Source of the DNA: Rhodeus uyekii
Lineage: Eukaryota > Chordata > Actinopteri > Cypriniformes > Acheilognathidae
NCBI GenBank assembly: GCA_037043235.1
Contig: JAWRVZ010000256.1
Coordinates: 124,001-188,000, forward strand
Length of the DNA stretch: 64,000 bases
Direction: 5' to 3'
The notes beneath the pieces are model-generated. The model did no database searches and was not told the DNA's origin. It saw nothing but the letters and a program-made list of their open reading frames with translations. The position numbers and the translations under genes were made by a program. Shown here one piece after another: positions 25,751-38,400 of this stretch. Within the stretch, counting starts at the first letter, position 1; each line of letters opens with the position of its first letter.

Positions 25751-26365
25751 ACAATTACCGGTAAATCATTTTTAAAAAGCAGTTTACAGATGTTTCTACA
25801 CCATTTACTATATATAACACATTTATAAAGCCACTTTGAGTCATCCCAAATCTAAACTTCTTATGAAGAACAAAATGTCAACTGCTTTAAAGAATCCAGG
25901 GGCCTAATACCAATTCCAACAGCTTTCCAGCTGGATCTCACTGGTGTTATTTATATCTGCAGTGTCCTTCAGGACAGACTCAGAGGTGATCATGGAACAG
26001 CACTGGCTTTCCTCTGTGATGTCCAAGTAAAGACTGGAATACATTACACAACTATTAACAGCCAATCAGGTTTTAAAACACTGGGCATCATACACTTACC
26101 AACTTTCTGTCAGATAAACTGGCCATCATTCAATAAATGAATGAGGATCACACAATAACAGACTGTGAAGTCCAAGCACAAACATGCTCCTTCTTTCAAA
26201 AATAAAAACTATAGGCTCAGAATATCAAACATGTATGATAAACCATTTTGAGCAGTTCAGTCCAAATTCCCTGAAAAGACTTGATCGCTTTATATGATTC
26301 AATTTATATTCAATTTAGTCTATTATTCACATACACACATTCATCAACTCACATGCTTGATGTTA

Positions 26366-26690
26366 GGGCTGGACGATAAAATGAAAATTATTTATATAAT
26401 TTTCTTCTATAAAACAATAAAGACTTCGATAAATGTTTGAAAATGTTTCATGTTAAAATGTTACCGTAATTCAAAGTTCAAACGGCAGCGCAGCATATAT
26501 GAGGAATACAGAAAACTATTTATTGTGTACAGGCAAAAGTACACAGTGTCACAATACAAAGTTTCGAACATTGCTTGAAGTAGTACAAGGATTAAAGGAA
26601 AATGAAAGCACAGAAGGAATCTGTGTGTGTGTTATGTTTGGTACTTACGGAAGAGATGGGTTTTCAGTGAGAGTGATTTTGTGCCTCAAA
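26366..26690. repeat. Fragments of two interspersed repeats in dnajb6 intron 1
   Basis: The text 'ttagggctggacgata' at 26366 matches the terminal sequence of the element at 56913-58572. It is followed at about 26490-26690 by a shorter copy of the repeat in 21110-21545, sharing 'gcttgaagtag' and 'attttgtgcctc'. Confidence 0.5.
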
Positions 26691-27164
26691 ACATTTAAAA
26701 AATTTTTTGTTTTTTTGCATGTTCTACCTTAGATTTGTGAAATGTATACCTGTTTGGCAAGTGTTTGTCATAATTTGTCAAACCATAATTACCAGACTGG
26801 TTTCAACAACTTTCACTCAGAAGTAAAAATCTTCCTTCAAATAATTATTGACTTTTTTTGGCCACACGGCCCCACCCTACTTGACATGCAAGAACCAATG
26901 AGGTTCATTCTCACGTTAAGCAGCATGTCTGAGTTTCCGCAAGACGTCTGTTCTTGCGTGTCAAGCAGTTTCAGTTGAGCTTCCGTTTATGTTCGCTGAT
27001 CAATGTTTATGTGTGAATATAAGCCTAAATTCAATCTGTTCATCACATAAAGCGATCAAGTCTCTTTAGAAAATGTTCTAAAACACTCAATTAATATGGA
27101 TTAGTTTTACGATAGCTTTATGAACTTGAAGCATCAAAGTGGTAGTTGCATGGACTGTCAATGG

Positions 27165-27275
27165 AGAGATAAAAAACTCATTTATGTTGTGAACAAAAGT
27201 CTTAAGGGTTTGGAAAGATATGAGGGAGAATAATCAATGAGAGAATTTTCATTTTTGGGTGAACTACTTATTTAA
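27165..27275. repeat. Fragment of common cyprinid repeat
   Basis: The end 'gagagaattttcatttttgg' followed by 'gtgaact' is the well-known terminal part of a very frequent cyprinid element; related copies are at 20998-21090 and 61640-61810. Confidence 0.55.
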
Positions 27276-29579
27276 TATTTATTGATATGTACAATAAAAA
27301 TAACCTACATCAATCAATTACGATTTGTTTTGGCAATACTTAAACCTTGGAACTTAACAACATAATCATGCCTGCAGGTATCTCAGCATCCTCAAATTTC
27401 ACAATGTTTGGCAATGATTAGTCAGTAAGAACAACTAGTGTACCAAGATACACTTTATAAAAATGGAACACAAAAACAAATGAATACTGCTGGACATTAA
27501 TGGCCACAACCATTAAGACAATTTAAGGTTGAAAATCTGTAAAAAGACAATAGTACTGTATTTATGTGCTGACGTTAGGGTATAAGCCAAAGAATTGATT
27601 CAAGTACAACCACCCGTTTTAAAGTAGCAGATTCTTTGTTTAGCTGAAAGCACAAATTAGATCAATTATTTACTAAATGAATACAACACAAAGGCGAAAG
27701 ATATGTAGAACTTAGTGAAATCTGACTGATGGTGCACCTTCTACCGATGCAAATTCACGCAATACACACACACTAAATGTTTCTATGCAAATTCTCACAA
27801 TACACACCCACTAATTCACATCCACTCTTCACCCACTTTTGGATCACTAAGTACTTTTTTCAAGTCACACCTTTTGCCCACCAGCCAACATTCCTGACTC
27901 ATGCAACAGTCAATCTTTTCCACCTTTTTGACACCGCTTCCTCCTAGAAATATTTGTAAGCAACAGTCCCCTCTTCTTCACAGTCATATTTCCTGTGCCA
28001 TATCTTCCTCCAAACTCTGTTGCACATTCTTTTGCTACTTGTCATGAAAAAGCAGTCAGGGCAAGCTCACAAATGTGCGAACAGATGTGAAATGGCTGCT
28101 GAATTCTCTAGAGCTTGTTTTCTGGCTTCTCGTAGTGGCACTAAGAGGAGGCTGTCAGCTCAGCTCAAAGCAGCTCACTTGACTGCAATAACTCTAGCCA
28201 AACTTGCATGGCTCAGTCTGTTTTTGTCAGTGAATACTGGTTTGGCTAAATTAGACAGCTACATGTGAAAGGAAAAGAGTTACATAACATGAACGGTCCT
28301 AAAATAAGTCAGTATGATAGTATGTGTGGGTGGGGGGCGTTTATAGGACGTGTTGATGTACAGTGTCAATGAAGGATCCGTTCAACAAACTAAATAGGTG
28401 GAAATGTTAACCAGATGTTGCCATTATAATTATTACATTTATAATTTGTCCATGTGGCCATTTGTTTTTTCTTTCTATGAAAAATGTTTATGTAAAATCA
28501 ATGTGGGTAACAGATGAGCCATCACTATATAGGACAACGGAAATCATTATTTGGCAAGGGTGTGTGACAGAATGAACCAGAGGACAGCTCAATGCGTCAG
28601 TGTTTGAGGTTTATGACCAACTGAACCAACTTTATGACTGTTACAATTAGAAAAGACAACTTAGGAAAAGAAACTAAGTGTCTCTTTCCATTTTTGACCA
28701 AGCACAGCGACATTCATTGTGGTACAAAGAAACTTATTTGAGGAACTTTCTTGTCCAAAAGAGAGACTGTAACATATACGGGCCTGAGCCTTTATGTACT
28801 TTTCAAATCTTTACGTGTGCAGGCAGAACGTTAAAATCTGTAATACACTATAAATATATTGACTAAACTAGTGTGTTTATGATAATAACAATTATATAAT
28901 TTAACAAACATTGTCCATCAGCCACAAAACAAACAGCCTAATTAAGTATTTCTTACAGCTAAATTACTTGGAAGTGGCTGACTGAAAGCCTTACACAAAT
29001 AAGTTTAAGGCCAAGTGAGGCTGTTGTTGCGTTGAAATCAAGGTGGATAGAGTTACAGCTGTAGACAGAGTGAAATGCACACTGGTATCTCCTCAAAGTC
29101 AAAACTAACTGCTGAAGACCTCGAATAGCCCTAATCTCTAAACACAGGGAGAGTGCAAAGGTGAATTTGGTTGGACCACTCAATAATGAAAGCTCTCAGA
29201 TAATACTATTTCAAAACTTCGTCAAACTTACTATCCATTTCATCCTGAGGCAGCTGAAAAAACATGAACAACTTAAAACGATGCATTTCCTTTTTAAAGG
29301 AAAGAAGTCAAGCCATTAACAGACACCACATGCAGTAATCTCCGTTCTACTGAAACATAAGACTTGTGCTGTCAACTGTGATCTCATACGTTCAAATGAG
29401 ACAGAAACAGTAATCAAAAATGAAAATATCAGTTTGAAATTGCAGACCAAAGCCTTAAACTACAGCTCACCAAATAATCACCAGTGCATTTAAAGAACAG
29501 TAATTCTCTCAATACAAAACAAATGCTAGTATAACATTCACAACCACCATATATGAGATGCTTAAGAAAGATAAACATT

Positions 29580-29583
<4 letters not shown>

Positions 29584-29615
<32 letters not shown>
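29584..29615. repeat. (TA)n microsatellite
   Basis: About sixteen uninterrupted TA dinucleotides in dnajb6 intron 1. Confidence 0.95.
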
Positions 29616-29619
<4 letters not shown>

Positions 29620-30649
29620 AAACAGAAATTACTGTATGGTGTCTCATTGCCATGCATGAGCAATCTTCAATTCCTTTTCTAGATTTTTCCCAGTACTGAT
29701 GTTGCTCAACAAGAATAAAGTATTGAAGAGCAACGTGAGGTCTTAAGGTTTAAGCATGATCTCTAAGGCCTAAGACCGCATGACGGATCGATATGTTTGC
29801 ATGTGTTGGTCAATTTTTCACTTGACTGAACATGTTCAATCAGCGTTTGGCTCTTAGGGCAGTGACTGGGCATGACTGAACATGACAGTTATTTTTCATA
29901 AAACTCCAAAACCAACAGCCAACATGTTTGTCTGAGCCTTATGAATACTTTGAGAAGTGATCGGGGAAGTCTCAAGCACACATCACTCATATCATGTTTA
30001 CAGGTGTGACAAGACACGGAACTTACTGGAAGGTCAGAGAACATTTTCACCCAAATCCGGTGACTACTCGTTTCACCCGCAGATAAGACAGTTTACACAC
30101 ACACGCGAAATAATTCATCATGTGACATTTATCACATGTAACCCTGGAAGTCCTCATCCTATTTTTGTTGTTACTCAAATTAGTTAGCAAATAAATAAGA
30201 AAACAGTAGCCTTAAAAAAACATAACGATACTTTAACCTATTAAACTATACTGTAATGGTTATATTATACTGTAATTGTTATACTATACTGTATAACCAT
30301 TCAATACTGACGTTACTGAGGTAAAATCGTTTAAAATGACATCGGAAATCTGATTAAATCATATAAAAACTTCCAGCCGTCAAGAGAAACGACGGTTACA
30401 GTGAACTAAAACGTCTACCAGCTTAATGGTAGTAAAACTTATTTATATCATCTACCGTCGTTAAAAACTCGGCTTTTGCTCTCTACCATTTGGTTTTGGT
30501 TATTAAAGCAGCGTCTCGTATCCTATGATCTTCGCAGTACATTTGGGCATCATAGGCGTTAAACGCATTTGACACTCTATATGTTTTTCATCTCGCTTTC
30601 ATAATAAACCAAAAAAACATCAGCATTTCACAATGTTAAACTCGCAAAC

Positions 30650-30775
30650 CTTATGCGTCCTTAATTTGAAGCTCCGCTGTGTATCCCAACGATGAGGTCG
30701 AGTTTCTTTATTGAAACACTATTCCTGCAGGGATTATTCTGTTTGGTCCGAGGTCTGTCCTTTTATAAAATAGCC
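30650..30775 (-). promoter_or_regulatory. dnajb6: Candidate dnajb6 core promoter and non-coding exon 1
   Basis: A TATA-like TTTTATAAAAGG lies on the minus strand at about 30770-30759, with CpG-containing, ETS-like (CAGGAAGTG) sequence further upstream around 30900-30930. About 85 bases downstream of the expected start there is a possible donor AAG|GTTTGC (exon end 30650). This would give a first exon of about 30735-30650 followed by a 5.5 kb intron. The donor is imperfect and other starts between 30650 and 30930 are possible. Confidence 0.35.
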
Positions 30776-30929
30776 TCAGGTGATCGGAGTAACTTCCCTG
30801 TATGAAAGACAGAGATGAGCAGACGTATATGTGTGAATCTTTATCACTGATGTTCTCCAACAATCTGCCGCCGACCTCTAGAAAGCGACACGATTCTAGT
30901 GCAATTTCGTCACTTCCTGTTATCCAAAC

Positions 30930-33239
30930 AGCTGAAGGAGATTGCTGTGTGTCAGGTAGACTTATGGTTTTGTGATATGGGGAATTAAGACTAATTTTTT
31001 TCTTAATTCAAGGATTTGCGGGATGTTTACGGGATGTTTAGTCCTATTAGAGCAGATCATATGCATTAGCTTACAGATGAACAACCTAATCCACTGAGAA
31101 ATATATCTCATTGTAAAACTAATATTTATTTAACTACCAAGCGTAGCTCAGAGTTTAAGGTCAGTTATGATCCTGGCATGTTATGACATTCACAGGTGGA
31201 GCGAAGGGTGAGGTAGTTACTAGTTATCATTAAAAGGACATACTGTACACCCAAATTAATCTGTGTTTCATGAGAGTTGGGAACATATCCAAAGCAACAT
31301 CGAGATCATAGGATGGACAGGAAGTATAAATGCCCAAATAATGGGTAGGATAGATCAGTTGAAATACACCCAAAGTGTGGGATTTACCTGAAGGTTGTTT
31401 CCCATGCCGTGCCATATGCCATGTCCTATGCATATTTGAATATTCAGTGACTCAATACATAAAACAGTAATATTTTTAGACCCTGAAACTGGAAAAGTAG
31501 GAACAGCAGTTTATGTTCCATCACAAAGAGGCACAAAATCACTCTTAAGAACACTTTCGTTCACAATTCCTTGTTGGTGGAACAATCTCCCTGCTTTCAT
31601 CCGCAATGCAGAATCTCTGTCAATATTAAAACTAATTTCTTCCGCGAGTACCTAACACACACTGTTATGCTTTCACTTTCCTTTAGTCCCTCCATTCTCC
31701 AGGCTTATACTACTTCGAACAATGTTTGAAACATTGTATTGTGACACTCTTGTGTACTTTTACCTCTTCAGGATGAATCGCTTTCTATATTCCTAAAGTT
31801 GAAAGTCGCTTTGGATAAAATTAATAAATGTGAATGTGAAACGTCAATGCAGGTAAAGAGAATTTCAGATCATTTAATGGTGTTAAGTTTAATGGTGTTA
31901 ACTCCAAAAAGTCTGAAATAGGGTCATTCTAACTGTAGACAGGATATAGTATATGATATATTGCAACTAGTGTATTGCATAATCAAGGAATTAACATTGA
32001 TTTTGGAATAAGAAATGAGACAAAACAGCAGCAAAGGGAAACAAACAACTACTGTACAACCAAAAAAACTATATTATGAAATTGCAGTAATGTTACAATT
32101 CTTATGAGAATCTGAAACCAAGGCAATTATTAGAAAAGCTACAAATAATATGTGGCAGGAAATGTGGGATATAGGAAAAAAGGGAAGACGTTTATATAGT
32201 AAGACTAAAACCTCTTGTACCAAACACCTATTGTTTATTTTAATTTGTTCTCTACTGGGAGATAACTGGTATGAGTAAAGTGTGTGGTATGTTACGGAAA
32301 ATGTGTACGTTGCCTGCTGTCGTGTTTAAGCTCTGTAATATACAACATGCTGTATGTCTAAGTATTGGCAAACGGAAGGAAAATTCCTTTCCTTTTCATC
32401 AATCCTTCAGTTTGCATTTAACCACGCTATTATTACACAATGCTTTATTAAACCATACAGAGCAAGATAATACCAATATGTGCATTTTCCCAATACCAGT
32501 GATTCAATTAGACTTTTTCCATCTTGTAATAACAGAGGTTTTAATTTATAAATGCTGTACATAACTTTTTTTCTGTCGTTTCAAAAATCCTCCACACGGA
32601 GGCACCCTTGGTCTTCTAATAACTGTTCATCTTTATTATATGGTAGTTAGGCCTAATTGTTTAGCATTAGTGCAACAAAGCAATGGAAAGACTGAACATG
32701 TCTAAATCAGCGTTTGTTGTTATTATCGTCATTATTAATGATTATTAATAATGATAATACATATAGTATGGACAAAGATCTTGCATGACAATTCCTAATC
32801 TGAATTAGTATAAAATAATCATGTTGCTGTCAATTTTCAAATTTACTGTGGCGAGCAGTATTTTCTTTTCTTCTGCAGGTTCATATTTAATAAATCCAGG
32901 CAAAAAAAATTATATTTATGTATATACTTATTCATTTACTCTGTTCAGTAATCTGTTCAGATTTTCAGCAAAACATTTAATGTAGTGTCAAATAAAAAAA
33001 GTGTTTTTGCTTGCTGTGCACTGACATAGTGAATTATCTTACATCTTTATATAGGCCTATAATTATTGTACACATTTTAAAAAACAAAACACGAGTTTTG
33101 TACAACTTTAATCGTTTCTTTTACACGATGGATGACTATGTACATTAGAATCTTTTTGTGAAAAAAACCAATCCAAACTCTTTAAATGTAAAAGGTTTTT
33201 AAAAAAAAAAAATTTAATTGTTCTTAATGAATTCTCTGA
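30930..33239. other. Intergenic DNA downstream of ube3c
   Basis: Apart from the LINE-2 fragment, no gene or defined element was seen. A short near-palindrome 'attaatgattattaataat' lies near 32733-32752. The remainder is AT-rich. Confidence 0.45.
31500..31845 (+). mobile_element. LINE-2-type retrotransposon 3' end
   Basis: The plus strand reads a short reverse-transcriptase tail with the pattern of fish L2 elements (RTLSFTIPCWWNNLPAFIRN, then a run beginning SLSILK). After about 130 bases comes the 3' tail 'aaagtcgctttggataaaa' and 'aataaatgtgaatgtgaa'. It is 5' truncated and contains stops. It lies between dnajb6 and ube3c. Confidence 0.7.
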
Positions 33240-33720
33240 AATGAAATGTTTCAGCTTTCACATTCTGGTGCGAAATGACTTGACCTTTAGTGCAATAATA
33301 ACATTTCTAAAAGCTATATAAAATACCTTTGGTATATCTTTGCACGTGGATGTGATTGATGGCCAGAGGCATTAAGTTTGCAAGCTATAATCCATTATAA
33401 GGTAATAGGCCCAAATAAATCTCTCCATAATTAAGGCCAATTCTTCATAGCTATAAGACAAGTTAGTTTTTTAAGACCCAATTACCCCCGTCTGAGATTG
33501 CTGCTAAAATGTTGGAAATTTGGTCGGGGGGGGGGGGGCTAGAGACTCTCGAGGAAGGCTGGGAGAATGTATGGAGATGATCCAAGGTAGAATAAAAAGT
33601 TCCCCCAGCTCTCCTGCGATAACTTACTCTCATTGCAGGGCCAGTTAGATTTATGTCAAACGCACACTCCCTTAATTTATGTTATCCTGGTAATGCATCC
33701 ATAGTCTCAACTAGCCTACT
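33240..33720. promoter_or_regulatory. Possible conserved non-coding block between ube3c and dnajb6
   Basis: Repeat-free, compositionally complex DNA with many homeodomain-type cores (ATTA, TAATT; for example around 33425-33490 and 33640-33700) and an oligo-G run at about 33525-33538. Its character differs from the plain AT-rich DNA on either side. Regulatory function is an inference; conservation was not tested. Confidence 0.3.
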
Positions 33721-34419
33721 TTCTTGATCCATCACTGGATGTTTCATTAATTATATGTCAAAGGCCATAAAACTCTACATCCCAGTTTTTCTTAATTATT
33801 ATTTTTTAACAAAGGATGCTAATATCACCAGTGCAAATACAAACTCAAAACATTTAATCATTGCCACACACTCTATGATACATAGATTGAACATCTGTCT
33901 TTGTCATTCAAAAAAAATCATTCAGGGCACATACACTTAATGTCGGTAAACATACATCTTTACAAACAACTTTGCTTGTCCTTGCTCATCATGAACATGA
34001 AGACAAACTCTAAACATCAGTGTTTGTAAACGATCAGATATTCAGCACCTGTATACGGTCATATTACTCATTTACTTTAACAGATGTTGGGAAACAGGTT
34101 ATTACTGACAAGGTGAGGAGAGAATTTAAAAGTCTTGTACAAATGGTGCGTGAACATTAAAAGATGCAGACATATTCATATATCCATCATCATCAGCTCT
34201 CCAACAACCAGCATGTCCATACAACCAATGCTGAACTCAGTAAGCAGGAGCAAAAAAAGCAATCAGAGGACGCTGACAGTTTACTAAATTGTTCTTTGCT
34301 ACAGCAGAAGTCGGAGTAGTGTCCAGTACACAAGTTTAGGCAGGTCACACTTTCATCAGTATGTCTGAACTAAAAAAAAACTCCTCTTGAACCACTAATC
34401 TAAAACTTGAGTGTACTCA

Positions 34420-35455
34420 AAGTTTCTGTTTTTATTTTATTGCACAATGTCAGCGTTCTCCGTTGCTATTATACCAAGGCCTAAAGAGTGGAATACATAA
34501 ATACACGTTTGTGTGTGTGTGTGTTAAATGCAATGGACACGCAATAAACATTAAGGCCTGAAATGCAGCTGGACAATTTGGTAATTTAAAACTAAATTTT
34601 AAAAAGATTCCAAGTGTACGGTCACTCCATTCTAAAGATAAACCTGAATCAGCCAATTTTAAGTCATCATTACTACAGGATTCAAACAAGATGACTGCGT
34701 GCCTGTGCTACTGTTCTACCACCCCTGTTAACCTAATACAGTATCACAAACTTCTTTTGTTGGTGGCACATTAGCCCAAAAAAATACGTTTAGCCTGCAA
34801 AATGAATAGCTATTTGCACGCCCTGTATCAAGGCACGTACATTTGTATAGCTGAAGCAGTGTGACCTTAAACCAAGTACAATCTTTAGTTTCCCTGCTGT
34901 ACTGAAGAAGTTTCAGGCATGCTGTTAAATTGGAGAAACGTTGGTTTTACCTTGTTCTTGAGTCAGCGAGGCTAAAGCATGCATCTTTATGTGCTGCACT
35001 ATGGTAACAAAGAGCGGTTAAAACCGTAAAATGGAATTGTCTTAAAACATCCACTTCGATGTAAGCAATGCAAAACCAAGAAAAATCTACAAATAAATGT
35101 TGCGTTGCCATTTTATTCCCTCGGTATCTCCAACATTCAGATGCTCCTGTTCAATGTTAGTGCTTTTGATCAATGGACACCTTTTCCTGATACTGCTTTG
35201 AAATTATAAATGCATTATTTACAGGTTTACTCTTTTTGGAGTAAAAATAAAACTGCGCATATATTAGTCCGTTCCATAACTTCAAACTCTCCTTCTGCAT
35301 TTGTATGTTCTTTTATGTCCCAACACCTGCAAATCACTGTACATCCACAGCAGACACATTGCCCACTCATTCTGATCATTTCCTATCTGGTCACCATGAC
35401 AAAAGTCGCAGCTTCTTGTCTGGGTTTCAAGGCCATCAAGGGGTTGACATATTCC
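34420..35455 (-). other. ube3c: ube3c 3' untranslated region with candidate polyadenylation signal
   Basis: Downstream of the stop codon (35458-35456) the minus strand is AT-rich with no further coding similarity. The first strong pair of overlapping AATAAA signals in minus orientation is at about 34431-34441 (tttattttat on plus). The 3' end is therefore placed near 34420. A GT microsatellite (about 34511-34525) would lie within the UTR. Alternative upstream ends are possible. Confidence 0.45.
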
Positions 35456-38400
35456 TCAGCTGAGCTCAAAGCCAGCAGAGGATTCAATAGCATAGAGTAA
35501 CTTGTTCCTCATTTGCTGAGAGTCACAAAACTCTGGCAGCTTGAGAAGATTCATGCAAGTGCTAGCGGTAGGGAGACGCTCCAGGTCAGCGCCTCCGTTA
35601 TGGATGCAAAAGGCTGGGTACAGCTCCTAGAGACAAAAAGAAAGCGGGAAAAAAAATCTCATGAACATTTATGAAAAGCAAAAGCCATACTCAAACACTT
35701 CTGCAACAAAAATGCTTCTAGAGACCTAAAAACATTTAGTTTTCCTGGAACAAAAAAAACACATGTCCTTCTAATAAGACTTGTGGGCTGCACACACAAA
35801 ATGTACAGTGTGAACAATCATCCGATTCACAAGTGACTCTTATGAGCAAGTTCTTTTAATTAATTATTCAAAAAGACAATACTGGGTTGAATCAGTCAGG
35901 CCAGTTACTAAATTAAAGGGTGCATTCTCTAATTTGCAACCAGCTTTGTTTTGTTACAATGTTCGTAGAATAAGTGAAGTGAACAATCTGCACTCCTTTT
36001 CCATGTTACCTGCATATCCGTATCCTTGTCTATATTTGTCAACAAAACTACAGGGCTTTTGTGAAAACAACAGTTTGTACTTGGTCATTTTTGTATCCCG
36101 CAAATGGATAGTTGGATCAAGTTCAGTGTCTTATGAGTGTTGAAGTTTTCCTAGCTATTTTTGCCACAGCCCTTTTTCTCAATCATCTCTAGTAGTGTAG
36201 CACTGATTTAAAAAATAAAAGTCTATTGCAGACAGCCAACTTTTTTTCTTTTTCTTTTTTTTTATTCATCTTAACAGAAAATTACCCCTTTAACATCTGA
36301 CTCGCTTACTAAAGTGCAATTTATCATTATATCAGTGTTGCCCATCTTGAAATGAAGCAAGTTATGTAAACTTAAGTTCTGCCCAAAAAAATCAGTGTTG
36401 GATTGTAAAAACAGTGTAATGCTGTGTCTACACTGGGCAAACCATTGTCAACAAGAGCTTGAGGCCGTCTACACTGAATGTGTCAAAATGAAAGTTCGCT
36501 AGCACATGGAGTTTGTCAAAAATAAAACATCAGTTAACAGTCAGTGTCTCATCATGCTGTGCATCCAGTATCACCAATTATAAAACATTTTAAAGAGTCA
36601 ACAAACAATGCGTGACGTCACAGAAACAGCTAAAAAGAACTTTCCAGATCTATAAAGGTTACTGAAAGAACAACAAGATGGGCGTAATGAAAGAATTCTC
36701 CACGTGGCTATGAGACTCAACCCCAAAATGAACCTGATTAAACCTGCTTTAAGGGGCCAATTTTTCTAACAATTAAGGTATTAAAGTATCGTTGCTTATC
36801 GAGAAAGTGTCACGATAGGAGCCATCATTTTGAAAAAAGGGTATCCATCATGTTTTTTAAATAGCTCGCCGTGACAGGGCTATTTCTCCCCTAATGAATT
36901 CTGGGATGTTTAACGGCACCTAATTAAGGCTGAGCTGGCTGAAGAGGCAGACGAGGTTGGAGGCCAGCTCCCCTTGATCTGTCTCTCTTCGTCTTTTTCC
37001 TCTTACTCCTCCTTTCCATCCGTTCCTCAGAGCGTCTGCACCAAAGTCAAATTCATTAAACAGCCCCACTTTAATTTTGGCAGTAGCACGTATCTGTGGA
37101 ATTGCTCCGAAGCCATGATTTTCCCCCACCCAAATTCATACAGGCTAAAGTAATCTGCTTTAAACTGATGACAGATATTAAAATATGTAATAAAGTCAAT
37201 GAAATGACAATTAGTGTCCTTCGTCTAAGTAAGGCATAAAAACACATTTAATGATTTCTCTGTTCTCCAGATTCTGCTGTGTAATAAGCACAACTGACAG
37301 GCTTCACACAGTGGTATACACAAAAAAGACTTCAAAGCTACATTCCTGGAGACAATACTAAATCCTAAACAAGAAAATAGTTGGTAGATGAAGCTGTCAG
37401 AATAATTTGAAAGCTCCGCAGTTTATTTACCGTTTACTACATACTACATGCTAGATACAGTCAACATCAAGCAACAGGCATGTAAAGTTCAACAGGGCAT
37501 TTTATCAGTCAGATGAATTTCACACACCCAGTGGCACTTGGAAAAGCCGCAAATAACATTACAATGCTAGGGGTCACAACCTCTCTAGCACAAATAGAGG
37601 CCAAGATAAGGCCTATCCTGATAGCTGTTATAATGTGAAAATGATTTGTTACAATGAGCCTGTTTGCTCATACACCCTTGTGTAAATTAATGATATACTG
37701 CGATAAATTTCACACTTCATTATTTCTCAGTTAAGGCAGAACACCTTGCAGGGAGTAGACGTCTTTGTGGTGTCCTGATAACTTTATTGAATAAAACTAT
37801 AGAAACTGGGACAAAATCATAAGCAGGTGTCAGTTGGCATGAACTTCAGGTGACCTCCACATGAGATAACAGAGGTGCGACGGGGGTCGTAACAATGCCG
37901 CTCAGACACAAGGTTGGGTTATGTCTGTACATTTCACTTTTCCAGTGAACGCACCCAAGGCACCTTACAATCTCAGATAAAACATTAACTCGTCTTGAAA
38001 GAGTTCAGACACAACACAAAGCTTTCAGAGGGTTTTGGACACTGACCTTGAAGCCTAAGAGTGGAGGTCGTGAGCAGCTTGTCACAAACTTGAGCAGTTT
38101 GCGTTTCTCCTCATCACTGAAGCTCTCGACCACATCCCAGAAAATTTTGATCACTGGATGAGTTGCTGAATAACCCCCTGCATAGTGCAGCAACAGTTAA
38201 GAAAAACAAAGAATATAATGCATTAAATATAATGCATAAACTAAAAGTATTAAGTCTTGTAAGGCTAAACCCTTCTGAATTATCATATAAAACTACATCT
38301 CACCAATGAGCCTTAGAAATTTAATTTTTTACTGCATCCTGTTTAAGTAGAGGAAAAGTTGAAACATCCGAGTTAACGATTAAAGCTGGAATAAACTACA

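Larger units (their letters stand above)
25751..30649. other. Remainder of dnajb6 intron 1
   Basis: About 5 kb of intron with no coding similarity. Besides the listed repeats it holds a short direct repeat ('gcaaattc' plus 'cacaatacacac' text, about 27748-27812) and a (TA)n microsatellite at 29584-29615. The stretch at about 30230-30300 repeats 'tatactgtaat'. Confidence 0.5.
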
